DNA of 18,710 nucleotides from Promethearchaeota archaeon (GTDB lineage Archaea; Asgardarchaeota; Lokiarchaeia; Sigynarchaeales; SOKP01): the NCBI GenBank assembly GCA_016839905.1, contig JAEOTJ010000121.1, forward strand, positions 1 to 18,710, in the 5' to 3' direction. The stretch's first letter is position 1; each line of letters begins with the position of its first letter. Both the position numbers and the translations under genes were made by a program. Under the pieces are notes generated by a model. It saw only the letters and a list, made by a program, of their open reading frames with translations. It made no database searches and was not told the DNA's origin. Positions 1-7,205 of this stretch are shown piece by piece.

Positions 1-43
1 AAATATAGTTAAAATAAAATTATAAAATAATTATCACATTGAA

Positions 44-1048
44 ATGAAAAAATCATTAATTTCTTTATTGGAAATTACCCGAGATTGTAATCTAAATTGC
101 AAGCACTGTTACATTTATAATAATGATTATATCATTAATGGAATAAATGAATTAAATATAAATAAATTGAAAATTCTAATACAAGAATTAGTGGATGCGG
201 GTACAACTCAACTGATTTTAACAGGAGGAGAACCATTTCTTTATAAAAAATTAGGAGAATTGTTTGATTTTTTGAAAAGTTTAGAAGGATTGACGTTGGC
301 AATAAATACCAATGGATTTTTATTACTACAAGAAGAAATCAGGTCAATCGTGATAAAAAATAAAGATTTGATAGCACAATTGAGCCTTAGTGTTGAGTCT
401 GGTATTCCAGAAATCCATGAAAATTTAAGGGGCAAGAGACAATTTAATAAGGTTATTAAAGTGATAGAAACCTGCAAGCAAGAGCAAATTCCCCTTCTTA
501 TTAATAGCATTATAGGTCCGTTTAATATTAATTCCATTGAATCTATCTTTTCTTTAATGTCTCGGTTTGAAATTAAAACTATAAACATTGGATTGTACAT
601 TCCAATGATTTCAAATGTTAACGGCTTTGAAAAATTGACAAGGGAGCAAGTAAAATCGATCTGTAATTATCTTTTAGAGCAAAAAGAGAGTGGATGGGAT
701 ATTGCCACTTGTTCTATGCCTTATTTAAAGTTCTTTTCCCCAGGAATGGAAGGTGCTTGCTGTTCTTTATTTAAAGAACTTTTAACCGTGAATTATAAGG
801 GGGATTTACAAGTCTGTATGAATGATTATTCTAAAATTGGCTCGGTTTTAGAAAGAAATATTGACCAATTAATGAAAACAGAAAAAGTTAGCGAGTTTTT
901 ATTTCCAAAAAAATTAAAATCAAAAATTAAGGGCAAATGTGCATCTTGTAAAAAGTTTATTGAATGCTTAGGATGCAGATTCATTGCTTTCTCAACAACT
1001 CGAGATTATTACGCATCAGATCCTTGTTGCCCGTATCATTTTTCGTAG
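44..1048 (+). CDS. Radical SAM/SPASM-domain protein, probable peptide-modifying enzyme
   Basis: A 334-residue radical SAM enzyme. The CX3CX2C motif that binds the catalytic 4Fe-4S cluster is C15, C19, C22 near the N-terminus (CNLNCKHC), and the SAM-contacting GGEP motif follows (LTGGEPF, about residue 61). The C-terminal part is a SPASM-type auxiliary cluster domain with C299, C302, C308, C311 and C328/C329, plus further Cys in the 237-260 region. SPASM radical SAM enzymes commonly modify ribosomally made peptides (PqqE, MftC, AlbA) or act as sulfatase maturases. The gene is followed after 10 bases by a creatininase-family hydrolase, the same pairing as MftC/MftE, which favours peptide maturation. 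That substrate is an inference; no RRE domain or precursor peptide is visible, and only 43 bases lie upstream in the window. The family call is firm, the substrate unknown. Confidence 0.9.
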   Translation: MKKSLISLLEITRDCNLNCKHCYIYNNDYIINGINELNINKLKILIQELVDAGTTQLILTGGEPFLYKKLGELFDFLKSLEGLTLAINTNGFLLLQEEIRSIVIKNKDLIAQLSLSVESGIPEIHENLRGKRQFNKVIKVIETCKQEQIPLLINSIIGPFNINSIESIFSLMSRFEIKTINIGLYIPMISNVNGFEKLTREQVKSICNYLLEQKESGWDIATCSMPYLKFFSPGMEGACCSLFKELLTVNYKGDLQVCMNDYSKIGSVLERNIDQLMKTEKVSEFLFPKKLKSKIKGKCASCKKFIECLGCRFIAFSTTRDYYASDPCCPYHFS

Positions 1049-1058
1049 TGATTATATA

Positions 1059-1757
1059 ATGCTCAATAATCTTGATAATAAAAGTTGGATAATCCCTTGG
1101 GGATCAGTAGAGTATCACGGTCCTCACTTACCCTTACTAACTGATAGCATCATTGCAAATTATATTTCTTTAAATGTTTCTGAAAAAATTGATGCAAAAG
1201 TGATTAAACCATTAAATACTGCGGTTTGCTTTCACATGAAAGATTTTCCTGGAACACAATCCTTTTCTGAAAAAGAAGTAATCTTAGAATTTAAAAAAAT
1301 CATTTCAAACTCAAGTAAAAATAAAATTAAAAGTTTATACATTATTATTGGGCATGGTGAAAATGTAAACTTATTGCCAAGTATTTTTGAATTGTGCAAG
1401 CAAAATTACGACCTTGAAATCTTTCCTTTTTATATATATGATGAAAGAATATTAGAAATTATCCGAAAATATACTTATTCAAGCCGTATTTTTAATATTG
1501 TTCATGGAGGAGAAATCGAAACAAGCTTAATGCTCGAAATTCAAGAAAATTTGGTATATTTAGATAATGATATGACAAGCATTTATCCAAGTATTAAGGA
1601 GGATTACTGGACAGAACATTATGATATAATACCTCTTGGAACTTTCTCGTCAAAGGGTTATTTTGGAGACCCAATGCTTGCTTCTAAAAAAAAAGGAAGG
1701 AAATTTCTTGAGATAATTATAGAAGATTTTTTAAATATTTTCCAACTATGTAAGTAA
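1059..1757 (+). CDS. Creatininase-family metal-dependent amidohydrolase (MftE-like)
   Basis: A creatininase-family hydrolase of 232 residues counted from the ATG at 1059. The frame is open upstream to 984, inside the preceding gene, but the family's N-terminal strand begins right after 1059, so the longer start is unlikely. The N-terminal motif WGSVEYHGPHLPLLTD carries E18, H20 and D29, and GHGEN carries H99 and E101. The spacing matches the metal ligands of Pseudomonas creatininase (Glu34, His36, Asp45, His120, Glu122), so the two-metal site looks intact. HGGEIETS (149-156) is the conserved HAGExETS block. Family members include creatininase, the riboflavin-pathway enzyme ArfB, and MftE, which removes a C-terminal dipeptide from the mycofactocin precursor. 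The tight link to a radical SAM/SPASM gene suggests a MftE-like peptidase; a small-molecule amidase is the alternative. Confidence 0.85.
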   Translation: MLNNLDNKSWIIPWGSVEYHGPHLPLLTDSIIANYISLNVSEKIDAKVIKPLNTAVCFHMKDFPGTQSFSEKEVILEFKKIISNSSKNKIKSLYIIIGHGENVNLLPSIFELCKQNYDLEIFPFYIYDERILEIIRKYTYSSRIFNIVHGGEIETSLMLEIQENLVYLDNDMTSIYPSIKEDYWTEHYDIIPLGTFSSKGYFGDPMLASKKKGRKFLEIIIEDFLNIFQLCK

Positions 1758-1796
1758 ATAAATGAGATTTAAACAGTCTTAAAGAATATCACTTTC

Positions 1797-3737
1797 ATGT
1801 CAGAGTCAGAAAATTCTAAGTGTGTTTCATTCCAAGGGATTGAAATTTTTGAACATGAAGTTAAGGTTCTTCAAAAATTAGAATCTATTACGGATAAAAA
1901 GTTCAAACTCGTCGATGATATTGAATTAAATATTAAAATGAGCTTTAGTGTTAAAGATAAACACGTTTCAGGAATTTACCTCTACATGTGTGGATTAAAT
2001 AAACTTCCAGAATCGATAAAATCTCTTCAATCACTTCAATATTTAGATTTAACAAATAATTATTTACCATCGCTTCCAGAGTCGATTGGAAACCTTAAAT
2101 CGCTTGAAGTACTAAATCTAAGGAATATCTCCTTAGAGTCTCTCCCAGAAATTATAGGGAATCTCAGATCCCTAAGAATACTGAATTTAGATGGTAATTC
2201 ATTAAAATCCATCCCCAAGTCAATTGGAAACCTAAAATCACTTATAGAACTCGATTTAACTTATAATGAATTAATGGAGCTTCCTGATAAGATAGGTAAT
2301 CTTCAATCTCTTAAAAAAATTAAGGTAAGTAATAATGATATATTAAAATTTCCTGAAACGATAGGCAATCTTAAATCGCTTGTAGAGCTCGAATCAAATA
2401 ATAACATGTTAAAAGAGCTTCCAGAGGGCTTAAATAATTTAAAATCACTCACTAATCTGCTTCTTATTAGAAATAGTATAAAGAAACTCCCAAAATCAAT
2501 TGGTAATCTTACTTCGCTTAAGGAATTAAATTTACAACATAATAAATTGAAGAAACTCACTAAATTAATTAATAAACTAACTTCGCTCCAAGATCTTGAT
2601 TTATCATATAATGAATTAACAGAATTTTCTGAGTCTATCAGTAGCCTTAATTCACTCCAAAGATTAAATTTAAGATATAATAGCATAAAAAACATCCCAG
2701 AGTCAATAAACAATTTAACATCACTCCAAGAATTAGATTTAAGTCATAATCTATTACAAGAACTTCCAGAATCCATAGGGAAAATAGCATCCCTTAGAAA
2801 AATAAATTTGAGTCATAATCGATTATATAAACTTCCAAACGCTGTTATTCATCTCCAAGCTCTTGAAGATTTAGATTTAAATGATAATCAACTTACTGAA
2901 CTTCCAGAAGAAATAGGCAATCTTCAATCATTACTAAGACTTAATCTATGGAAGAATCAACTATCAACACTTCCAGAGTCTGTGGGTAATTTATTGTTAC
3001 TTCAATTTTTTGATATAGCATATAATCAGTTAATATCTCTACCAACATCAATAGGCAATTTACGCTTGCTCGAAAAATTAAATTTATGGAATAACCAGTT
3101 ATCCACACTTCCGGAGTCTATTGGTAACCTTAAATCGCTTAAAAGGCTTTCACTATGGAATAATAAATTAGAAAAACTTCCAAATTCAATTGGTAATTTA
3201 ATTTCATTACAAGAGTTGATTTTAAAGGAGAACCTTTTAGAAATAATTCCAGAATCAATAGGTCTCTTGAATTTTCTCCAAAATCTGGATTTAGCAAATA
3301 ATCAATTGGAAAAACTCCCTACATCAATTAAAATGCTAAAATCGCTCCAAAAATTAAATTTAGAGAGTAATAAGATGAAAAAACTTCCTAAAACAATTGG
3401 AAGCTTTTTATCCCTTATAATTTTAAACTCAAGAGGAAACCTTTTAGTAACACTTCCAGATTCAATAGGAAATTTGAAGTCCCTTAAAGAACTGAATTTA
3501 ATTGAAAATAATCTATGGAGGCTTCCTGATTCTATAGGAGAACTGTTATCGTTACAAACACTTAATTTAGAAGGAAATAAGTTAAAGAAACTCCCAGAAA
3601 CAATTATTAATCTTAAATCGCTTCAACAGCTGAATTTAAAAGATAATGGATTCTCCCAACTTCCAGAGTCAGTAAAAATTTTAGAACAAAATGGTGTTAG
3701 AATTCTAGAAAATCTTAAAAAAAGAAATAATGATTAA
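1797..3737 (+). CDS. Cytoplasmic leucine-rich-repeat protein (about 25 repeats)
   Basis: A 646-residue protein made almost wholly of 23-residue leucine-rich repeats of the form LPESIGNLKSLxxLxLxxNxL, about 25 copies from roughly residue 50 to the end. This is the Ras-group/bacterial-type LRR also found in Roco proteins and plant PIRLs. The first 50 residues are a non-repeat cap, and the C-terminus is a short Lys/Asn-rich tail. There is no signal peptide, membrane segment, kinase or GTPase domain, so it should be a soluble cytoplasmic scaffold that binds protein partners. It starts 39 bases after the creatininase gene and could be read from the same promoter. LRR arrays are common in Asgard genomes. 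The partner is unknown, and the family gives no specific function. Confidence 0.9.
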   Translation: MSESENSKCVSFQGIEIFEHEVKVLQKLESITDKKFKLVDDIELNIKMSFSVKDKHVSGIYLYMCGLNKLPESIKSLQSLQYLDLTNNYLPSLPESIGNLKSLEVLNLRNISLESLPEIIGNLRSLRILNLDGNSLKSIPKSIGNLKSLIELDLTYNELMELPDKIGNLQSLKKIKVSNNDILKFPETIGNLKSLVELESNNNMLKELPEGLNNLKSLTNLLLIRNSIKKLPKSIGNLTSLKELNLQHNKLKKLTKLINKLTSLQDLDLSYNELTEFSESISSLNSLQRLNLRYNSIKNIPESINNLTSLQELDLSHNLLQELPESIGKIASLRKINLSHNRLYKLPNAVIHLQALEDLDLNDNQLTELPEEIGNLQSLLRLNLWKNQLSTLPESVGNLLLLQFFDIAYNQLISLPTSIGNLRLLEKLNLWNNQLSTLPESIGNLKSLKRLSLWNNKLEKLPNSIGNLISLQELILKENLLEIIPESIGLLNFLQNLDLANNQLEKLPTSIKMLKSLQKLNLESNKMKKLPKTIGSFLSLIILNSRGNLLVTLPDSIGNLKSLKELNLIENNLWRLPDSIGELLSLQTLNLEGNKLKKLPETIINLKSLQQLNLKDNGFSQLPESVKILEQNGVRILENLKKRNND

Positions 3738-3756
3738 AACAATAATATATTCTCTC

Positions 3757-3764
3757 TTTTTTTT
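3757..3764 (+). terminator. Candidate T-run terminator after the LRR gene
   Basis: A run of eight T residues preceded by a pyrimidine stretch (TCTCTC) begins 19 bases after the LRR stop codon. Archaeal RNA polymerase terminates at U-rich tracts without needing a hairpin. The rest of 3738-3849 shows no gene. Confidence 0.5.
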
Positions 3765-3849
3765 ATTATGGATCTGTTCCATTAAAGCTCTCATCTTTCA
3801 TACATTTTCGGTCCATAATTATCACTTTATAATTTCTACTTTATATTCA

Positions 3850-3865
3850 AGGAAATTTATATATA
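3850..3865 (+). promoter_or_regulatory. Archaeal TATA-box promoter of the flavodoxin operon
   Basis: The stretch AGGAAATTTATATATA reads as a purine-rich BRE followed by a TATA box (TTTATATA at 3856-3863). A transcription start about 25 bases downstream would fall near 3885, leaving a leader of some 25 bases before the ATG at 3912. This is the clearest promoter in the window. Confidence 0.55.
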
Positions 3866-3911
3866 ATTAATATATAGTAATATTTTTAATAAAAATAAAG
3901 TGTTGAAACAT

Positions 3912-4424
3912 ATGAAAATTTTAATTACATTCTATTCTAAAACGGGAAACACAGAAAAAGTTGCGAACAGCATTAAAGAGGGCTTAGCGGATCATAAAGT
4001 CGATATATTAAAAGTAGAAGATACTGACTCCGCTTCTTTAGGAAATTATGAAATTATCTTTCTTGGTTCAGGGATTTACGCTGGGAGGGTAAGTAAAACC
4101 GTCTTAGATCTTATTAAAAAAGCTGAAAAATTACCTCCTAAATTTGTATTCTTTAATACTCATGCGAGTATAGATTCTTACCAAAATGGATTTAAAAGAG
4201 TAAAAAGGATGATTGGAGATGCCCAACTTTTAGGAGAATGGGATTGCAGGGGGGAAAGTCTTGGTATACCCATGGAAACTCGGTTTAAAATGATTGAAAA
4301 CCTCCCTCCTGAACAACAAGAACAAGCAAAAAAGGACATGGAACTTCTTAAAGGACATCCCAATCAGGAAGATCTTGAGAATGCAAAAGAGTTTGCTAAA
4401 TCAGTTATTAAAAAAATACAATAA
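3912..4424 (+). CDS. Flavodoxin domain protein
   Basis: A flavodoxin-like FMN protein of 170 residues. The N-terminus ILITFYSKTGNTEKVANSI is the first beta strand plus the phosphate-binding loop (S/T-K-T-G-N-T) that holds the FMN phosphate. A second strand, IIFLGSGIYAG, and the later FVFFNTH strand complete the alternating alpha/beta pattern. I chose ATG 3912 because the first strand begins directly after it; in-frame GTG 3900 and TTG 3903 would add only four residues, and no start has a clear Shine-Dalgarno site. It probably passes electrons one or two at a time. The next gene starts 13 bases on and encodes an Fe-S protein, so the two are likely redox partners; this pairing is inferred from position only. 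Confidence 0.85.
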   Translation: MKILITFYSKTGNTEKVANSIKEGLADHKVDILKVEDTDSASLGNYEIIFLGSGIYAGRVSKTVLDLIKKAEKLPPKFVFFNTHASIDSYQNGFKRVKRMIGDAQLLGEWDCRGESLGIPMETRFKMIENLPPEQQEQAKKDMELLKGHPNQEDLENAKEFAKSVIKKIQ

Positions 4425-4437
4425 AAAAGAGTGAAAA

Positions 4438-5577
4438 ATGACAGTAACAAAAGAAGTTACGTTAGAAAATCAGATAAAAAAGCTAGCAATAGAGGAAGGC
4501 GCTACTTTAATTGGTATCTGTTCGGCAGACAGTATTAAAGATAAAGAATTTTCAGATCCCAACTATTTATTACCAGGTGCCCAATCTGTAATAAGTATAG
4601 CATTGAAGATGAATGATGAAATTGTTAAAAAATACTTATCGAAGGAGGATTATTTCTCTCTTTGTCATGAAGAGGGTTATCTTACTAAGGCTTTACTTAG
4701 AATCGGTGAAAAAATTAAGATATTTTTAGAGGAAAACGGATTTAAAGCTTATCGATGTAATGTTAATTTTAATTATCGTAATATTAATACTTCTAGTAAG
4801 GCTGTAATCCCTGCTCTGAAAAATTTAATAGATTTAATTAATAAAGAAAAGGAATCGAATACAGAATTAAATCAGAAAGAAGTAAAAACCCTTAATACTT
4901 TAAAAAAGATTATGTTATCAGGAATAAGGAAGACTCCCATGAATTTAATTCCTAATTTCTCACATCGTTGTGCTGCCGTAGCAGCTGGTTTGGGAAGAGT
5001 AGGATGGAGCGGGAATATAGTTACTGAAAGTTTTGGAGCAAGAGTATTATTTAATTCAATTATTACTGATGCAAAACTAAAACCTGATAAACCAATGGAA
5101 AAAAATCCTTGTATCAAGTGCAAAATTTGCGAGAAGTCTTGTCAAGGAGGTCTCTTCTCCCAAAACGAAGCAGAAACAATTAGAATAGCTGACGTGGAAG
5201 AGTCCATTGCTAAGAGAAATAATTATGCTTATTGTATAGCGATTTGTAGTGGTATGGCTGGGCAAAACAAATATAAAGAATGGTCAACTTGGTCTCCGTT
5301 TAGATTTGATGATATTGATAAACTTCCTTTAGATGCTTCGGTTGTTGACTATGTTAAAAATATGTTTGCATCTGCTATAGAAAAAGGAGGTAAAGAAGCT
5401 GAAAATGTTCTTAGATTAGTAGAAAACACTTATTTAGGACGCAATCATAAACCCGCAGAGGATTTCCGACCTTCTTGTGGTTTTTGCCAAATGGTGTGTG
5501 GTCCAACTATTCAGGATAAAAAGGAAAGTTATAAAGCTATAGTTAATTCTGGTTCTATAGAGAGAAAGATTGATTGA
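4438..5577 (+). CDS. QueG/reductive-dehalogenase-like 4Fe-4S oxidoreductase
   Basis: A 379-residue protein resembling the epoxyqueuosine reductase/reductive dehalogenase superfamily. The N-terminal half has the family layout (GATLIGICSAD; LPGAQSVISIAL), and the central block HRCAAVAAGLGRVGWSGN (176-193) matches the family's AAxxAGLGxxGxxG region. The C-terminal half has a ferredoxin-like module with C225, C228, C231, C235 and C347, C350, C354, enough for two 4Fe-4S clusters; C266 and C270 add a further pair. Family members bind a corrinoid and reduce epoxyqueuosine or organohalides, but many archaeal relatives have no known substrate, so I do not assign queG. It follows a flavodoxin gene with a 13-base gap and may take electrons from it. 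The stop codon is TGA, which shows that TGA normally terminates here. Confidence 0.75.
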   Translation: MTVTKEVTLENQIKKLAIEEGATLIGICSADSIKDKEFSDPNYLLPGAQSVISIALKMNDEIVKKYLSKEDYFSLCHEEGYLTKALLRIGEKIKIFLEENGFKAYRCNVNFNYRNINTSSKAVIPALKNLIDLINKEKESNTELNQKEVKTLNTLKKIMLSGIRKTPMNLIPNFSHRCAAVAAGLGRVGWSGNIVTESFGARVLFNSIITDAKLKPDKPMEKNPCIKCKICEKSCQGGLFSQNEAETIRIADVEESIAKRNNYAYCIAICSGMAGQNKYKEWSTWSPFRFDDIDKLPLDASVVDYVKNMFASAIEKGGKEAENVLRLVENTYLGRNHKPAEDFRPSCGFCQMVCGPTIQDKKESYKAIVNSGSIERKID

Positions 5578-5629
5578 TTAATAATTTTCTGAGATTTTTG
5601 ACACATTTTCATCTAATAAAAATTTCACA

Positions 5630-5857
5630 TCATGAGATGATGACACTTTTCTCATCCTCAATAACTTTTCTCGCATATCTAAGAACAGCAGAAAGATCTT
5701 CTTTAGATAAAACAGGATATGCATCAATAATATCATCGAATGACTTACTTGCCTCTAACCATTCGAGAATAATCGAAATCATTATACTTGTTCCTTTTAT
5801 ACGAGGGCTCCCATGACAAATTTCGGGATCAATTTCAATTCTTTCCTCAATGACCAT
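5630..5857 (-). CDS. DUF433 (VapB-like antitoxin) family protein, orphan
   Basis: A 75-residue DUF433 protein. The pattern IEIDPEICHGSPRIKGTSI, then ILEWLEASKSFDDIIDAYPVL and SKEDLSAVLRYARKVIE, follows the family consensus DPxxxxGxPxIxGTRIxV...LxxGxSxEEILxxYPxLxxEDIxAAL. The fold is a helix-turn-helix-like antitoxin whose usual partner is a PIN-like toxin (DUF5615) directly downstream. Here only 50 bases remain before the convergent Fe-S protein gene, so no toxin is present and the gene is an orphan antitoxin or a stand-alone regulator. A short inverted repeat, CATCAT-GAG-ATGATG, covers the stop codon. On the opposite strand an 80-codon open frame at 5574-5816 is only its shadow. Confidence 0.8.
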   Translation of the reverse strand: MVIEERIEIDPEICHGSPRIKGTSIMISIILEWLEASKSFDDIIDAYPVLSKEDLSAVLRYARKVIEDEKSVIIS

Positions 5858-5971
5858 TTACATAAATCACTTTTATATAGGAATTTTTAATAAACTCTTT
5901 CCTTCATTATTTTAATAATCAATTTTCAATTAATATTTATCTATCGTTATTCAAGACAAGAAATTATTACA

Positions 5972-7105
5972 TTAATTATTCTTAGAACGGAATTTTTCTA
6001 TTACTTTTAAGTAATTTTCTGTAGAAATTACTTTGGGATGATGAATAAAAGAAGCTGGAATTGGAGTATCACATCGAGAACACAATTTTGAACTGCGGAG
6101 CCAATCTTTAAACTCACCAGCATGTGCCGGATATCTACAATTAGGACATAAAATAATCCCTTTATTTCTATCATCGGGTAGTTTTGGTAATTTAAAACAA
6201 AAGATGCATTTAAAGTCTTCTATAGTTATAATTCCTGCTTTTGGTTTATATTTCTTAAAAACTGCCGTTGATAAAAGTTTCTTGTTAACACTTTGTTTGG
6301 TTTTTGGTTTCCTTCTTGCTGTTGTTGAAACTTTTTTTTGTTGTTTTTGCCTAGAGGGGGCTGCTCTTGGTCTCGTCCGCGATTGGGGGTTAGAGGTTCT
6401 TGTAGATACAGGTGGAAGTGTAATGCGGTTAATCTCTTCCATTCTGCGTGTTATTTCCATTGTTGACATCAATGGAATTGATGATCCCTTACTAAAAATT
6501 CCGGGATATAATAAAAAAACCGCGATGGTTATGCCCGTAATTAAAAGTATTAAATCAAGATACGAATGCATGGGATTTACAGGGAGGAATCTAAAATTAA
6601 TAAAATAATAAGAAAAAATCCAAAATAAAATAATCGTCATAAGTATAATAAAATTCCATAAAAATGCAAATTTTCGAGCGTCGATTGCTTTAGCTTTATA
6701 TAAATATACGAGATTGAATTTTTTTTTCGTATAACAAGAATATAAGGAGTTTAAGCCATACAGAAGATATGGAAAAGCTAAGAAAAAAACCCAAAGGTTA
6801 AATGTAAGAACCGTATCTAGGTCTACTAGAAGATTTTCTCCCAAAAAGGTTGTAAAATAACCCCAAAAACTATAAAATAATCCTATTATCATTGGTGCCA
6901 ATACAAAAAAAGATGTATTGTGAGGCGAATTATATTCATTTAATTCTTTTCTCTTTTTAAGAAATTTAATTGGAATAATAAACCAAAGTTCAATAAACAA
7001 CGAGGAAAAGAAGGTATTCCAAGATCTGAAATACACTCCAATTATTATTGCTACAATGAGAAAAACCGTTAATATTATTAATTGTACTTTTTTTTTATTT
7101 TCCAA
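5972..7105 (-). CDS. Six-helix membrane protein with cytoplasmic treble-clef-like zinc finger
   Basis: A 377-residue protein of unknown function. Hydrophobic segments lie at about 9-26, 35-50, 64-88, 100-121, 146-169 and 183-204, so about six membrane helices. Residues 225-285 form a Pro/Arg/Lys/Gln-rich linker, probably disordered and cytoplasmic by the positive-inside rule. The C-terminus has a metal site: C300, C303, C320, C323, H328, C342, C345, with E331 where a sixth ligand would be. The second half, C-x2-C-x4-H-x2-E-x10-C-x2-C, has the same spacing as the finger of the divergent beta-helix protein, suggesting a common origin. The start is TTG at 7105: no ATG exists before the second half of the membrane domain, and a GGTGA Shine-Dalgarno sequence (7116-7120) sits 10 bases upstream. 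No known transporter or enzyme signature was seen. Confidence 0.8.
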   Translation of the reverse strand: MENKKKVQLIILTVFLIVAIIIGVYFRSWNTFFSSLFIELWFIIPIKFLKKRKELNEYNSPHNTSFFVLAPMIIGLFYSFWGYFTTFLGENLLVDLDTVLTFNLWVFFLAFPYLLYGLNSLYSCYTKKKFNLVYLYKAKAIDARKFAFLWNFIILMTIILFWIFSYYFINFRFLPVNPMHSYLDLILLITGITIAVFLLYPGIFSKGSSIPLMSTMEITRRMEEINRITLPPVSTRTSNPQSRTRPRAAPSRQKQQKKVSTTARRKPKTKQSVNKKLLSTAVFKKYKPKAGIITIEDFKCIFCFKLPKLPDDRNKGIILCPNCRYPAHAGEFKDWLRSSKLCSRCDTPIPASFIHHPKVISTENYLKVIEKFRSKNN

Positions 7106-7205
7106 TGGCTTTAAATCACCACTTTATCAATAATCATTAGTAAGATTTAAAACCTTATAAAAAAATATTATCTTACTAAAAAAATTACAAATTTGTGAAT
7201 TTAAC
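7106..7205. promoter_or_regulatory. Shared divergent promoter region
   Basis: This 100-base AT-rich spacer separates two divergent membrane-protein genes. It includes a GGTGA ribosome-binding site for the minus-strand TTG start (7116-7120) and an A/T-rich core CCTTATAAAAAAATATT (7153-7169) that can serve as a TATA element for either direction: on the minus strand it reads TTTTTATA about 50 bases before the TTG codon, and on the plus strand it lies about 45 bases before the ATG. The two genes may therefore be co-regulated. Confidence 0.4.

Noticed and set aside
984..1058. Longer start of the creatininase gene within the radical SAM gene
   Set aside because: The 25 extra residues match no part of the family, and the conserved fold begins just after ATG 1059.
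5574..5816. An 80-codon plus-strand frame overlapping the end of the Fe-S protein gene
   Set aside because: It lies opposite the DUF433 gene, whose protein matches a known family; the plus-strand translation resembles nothing.
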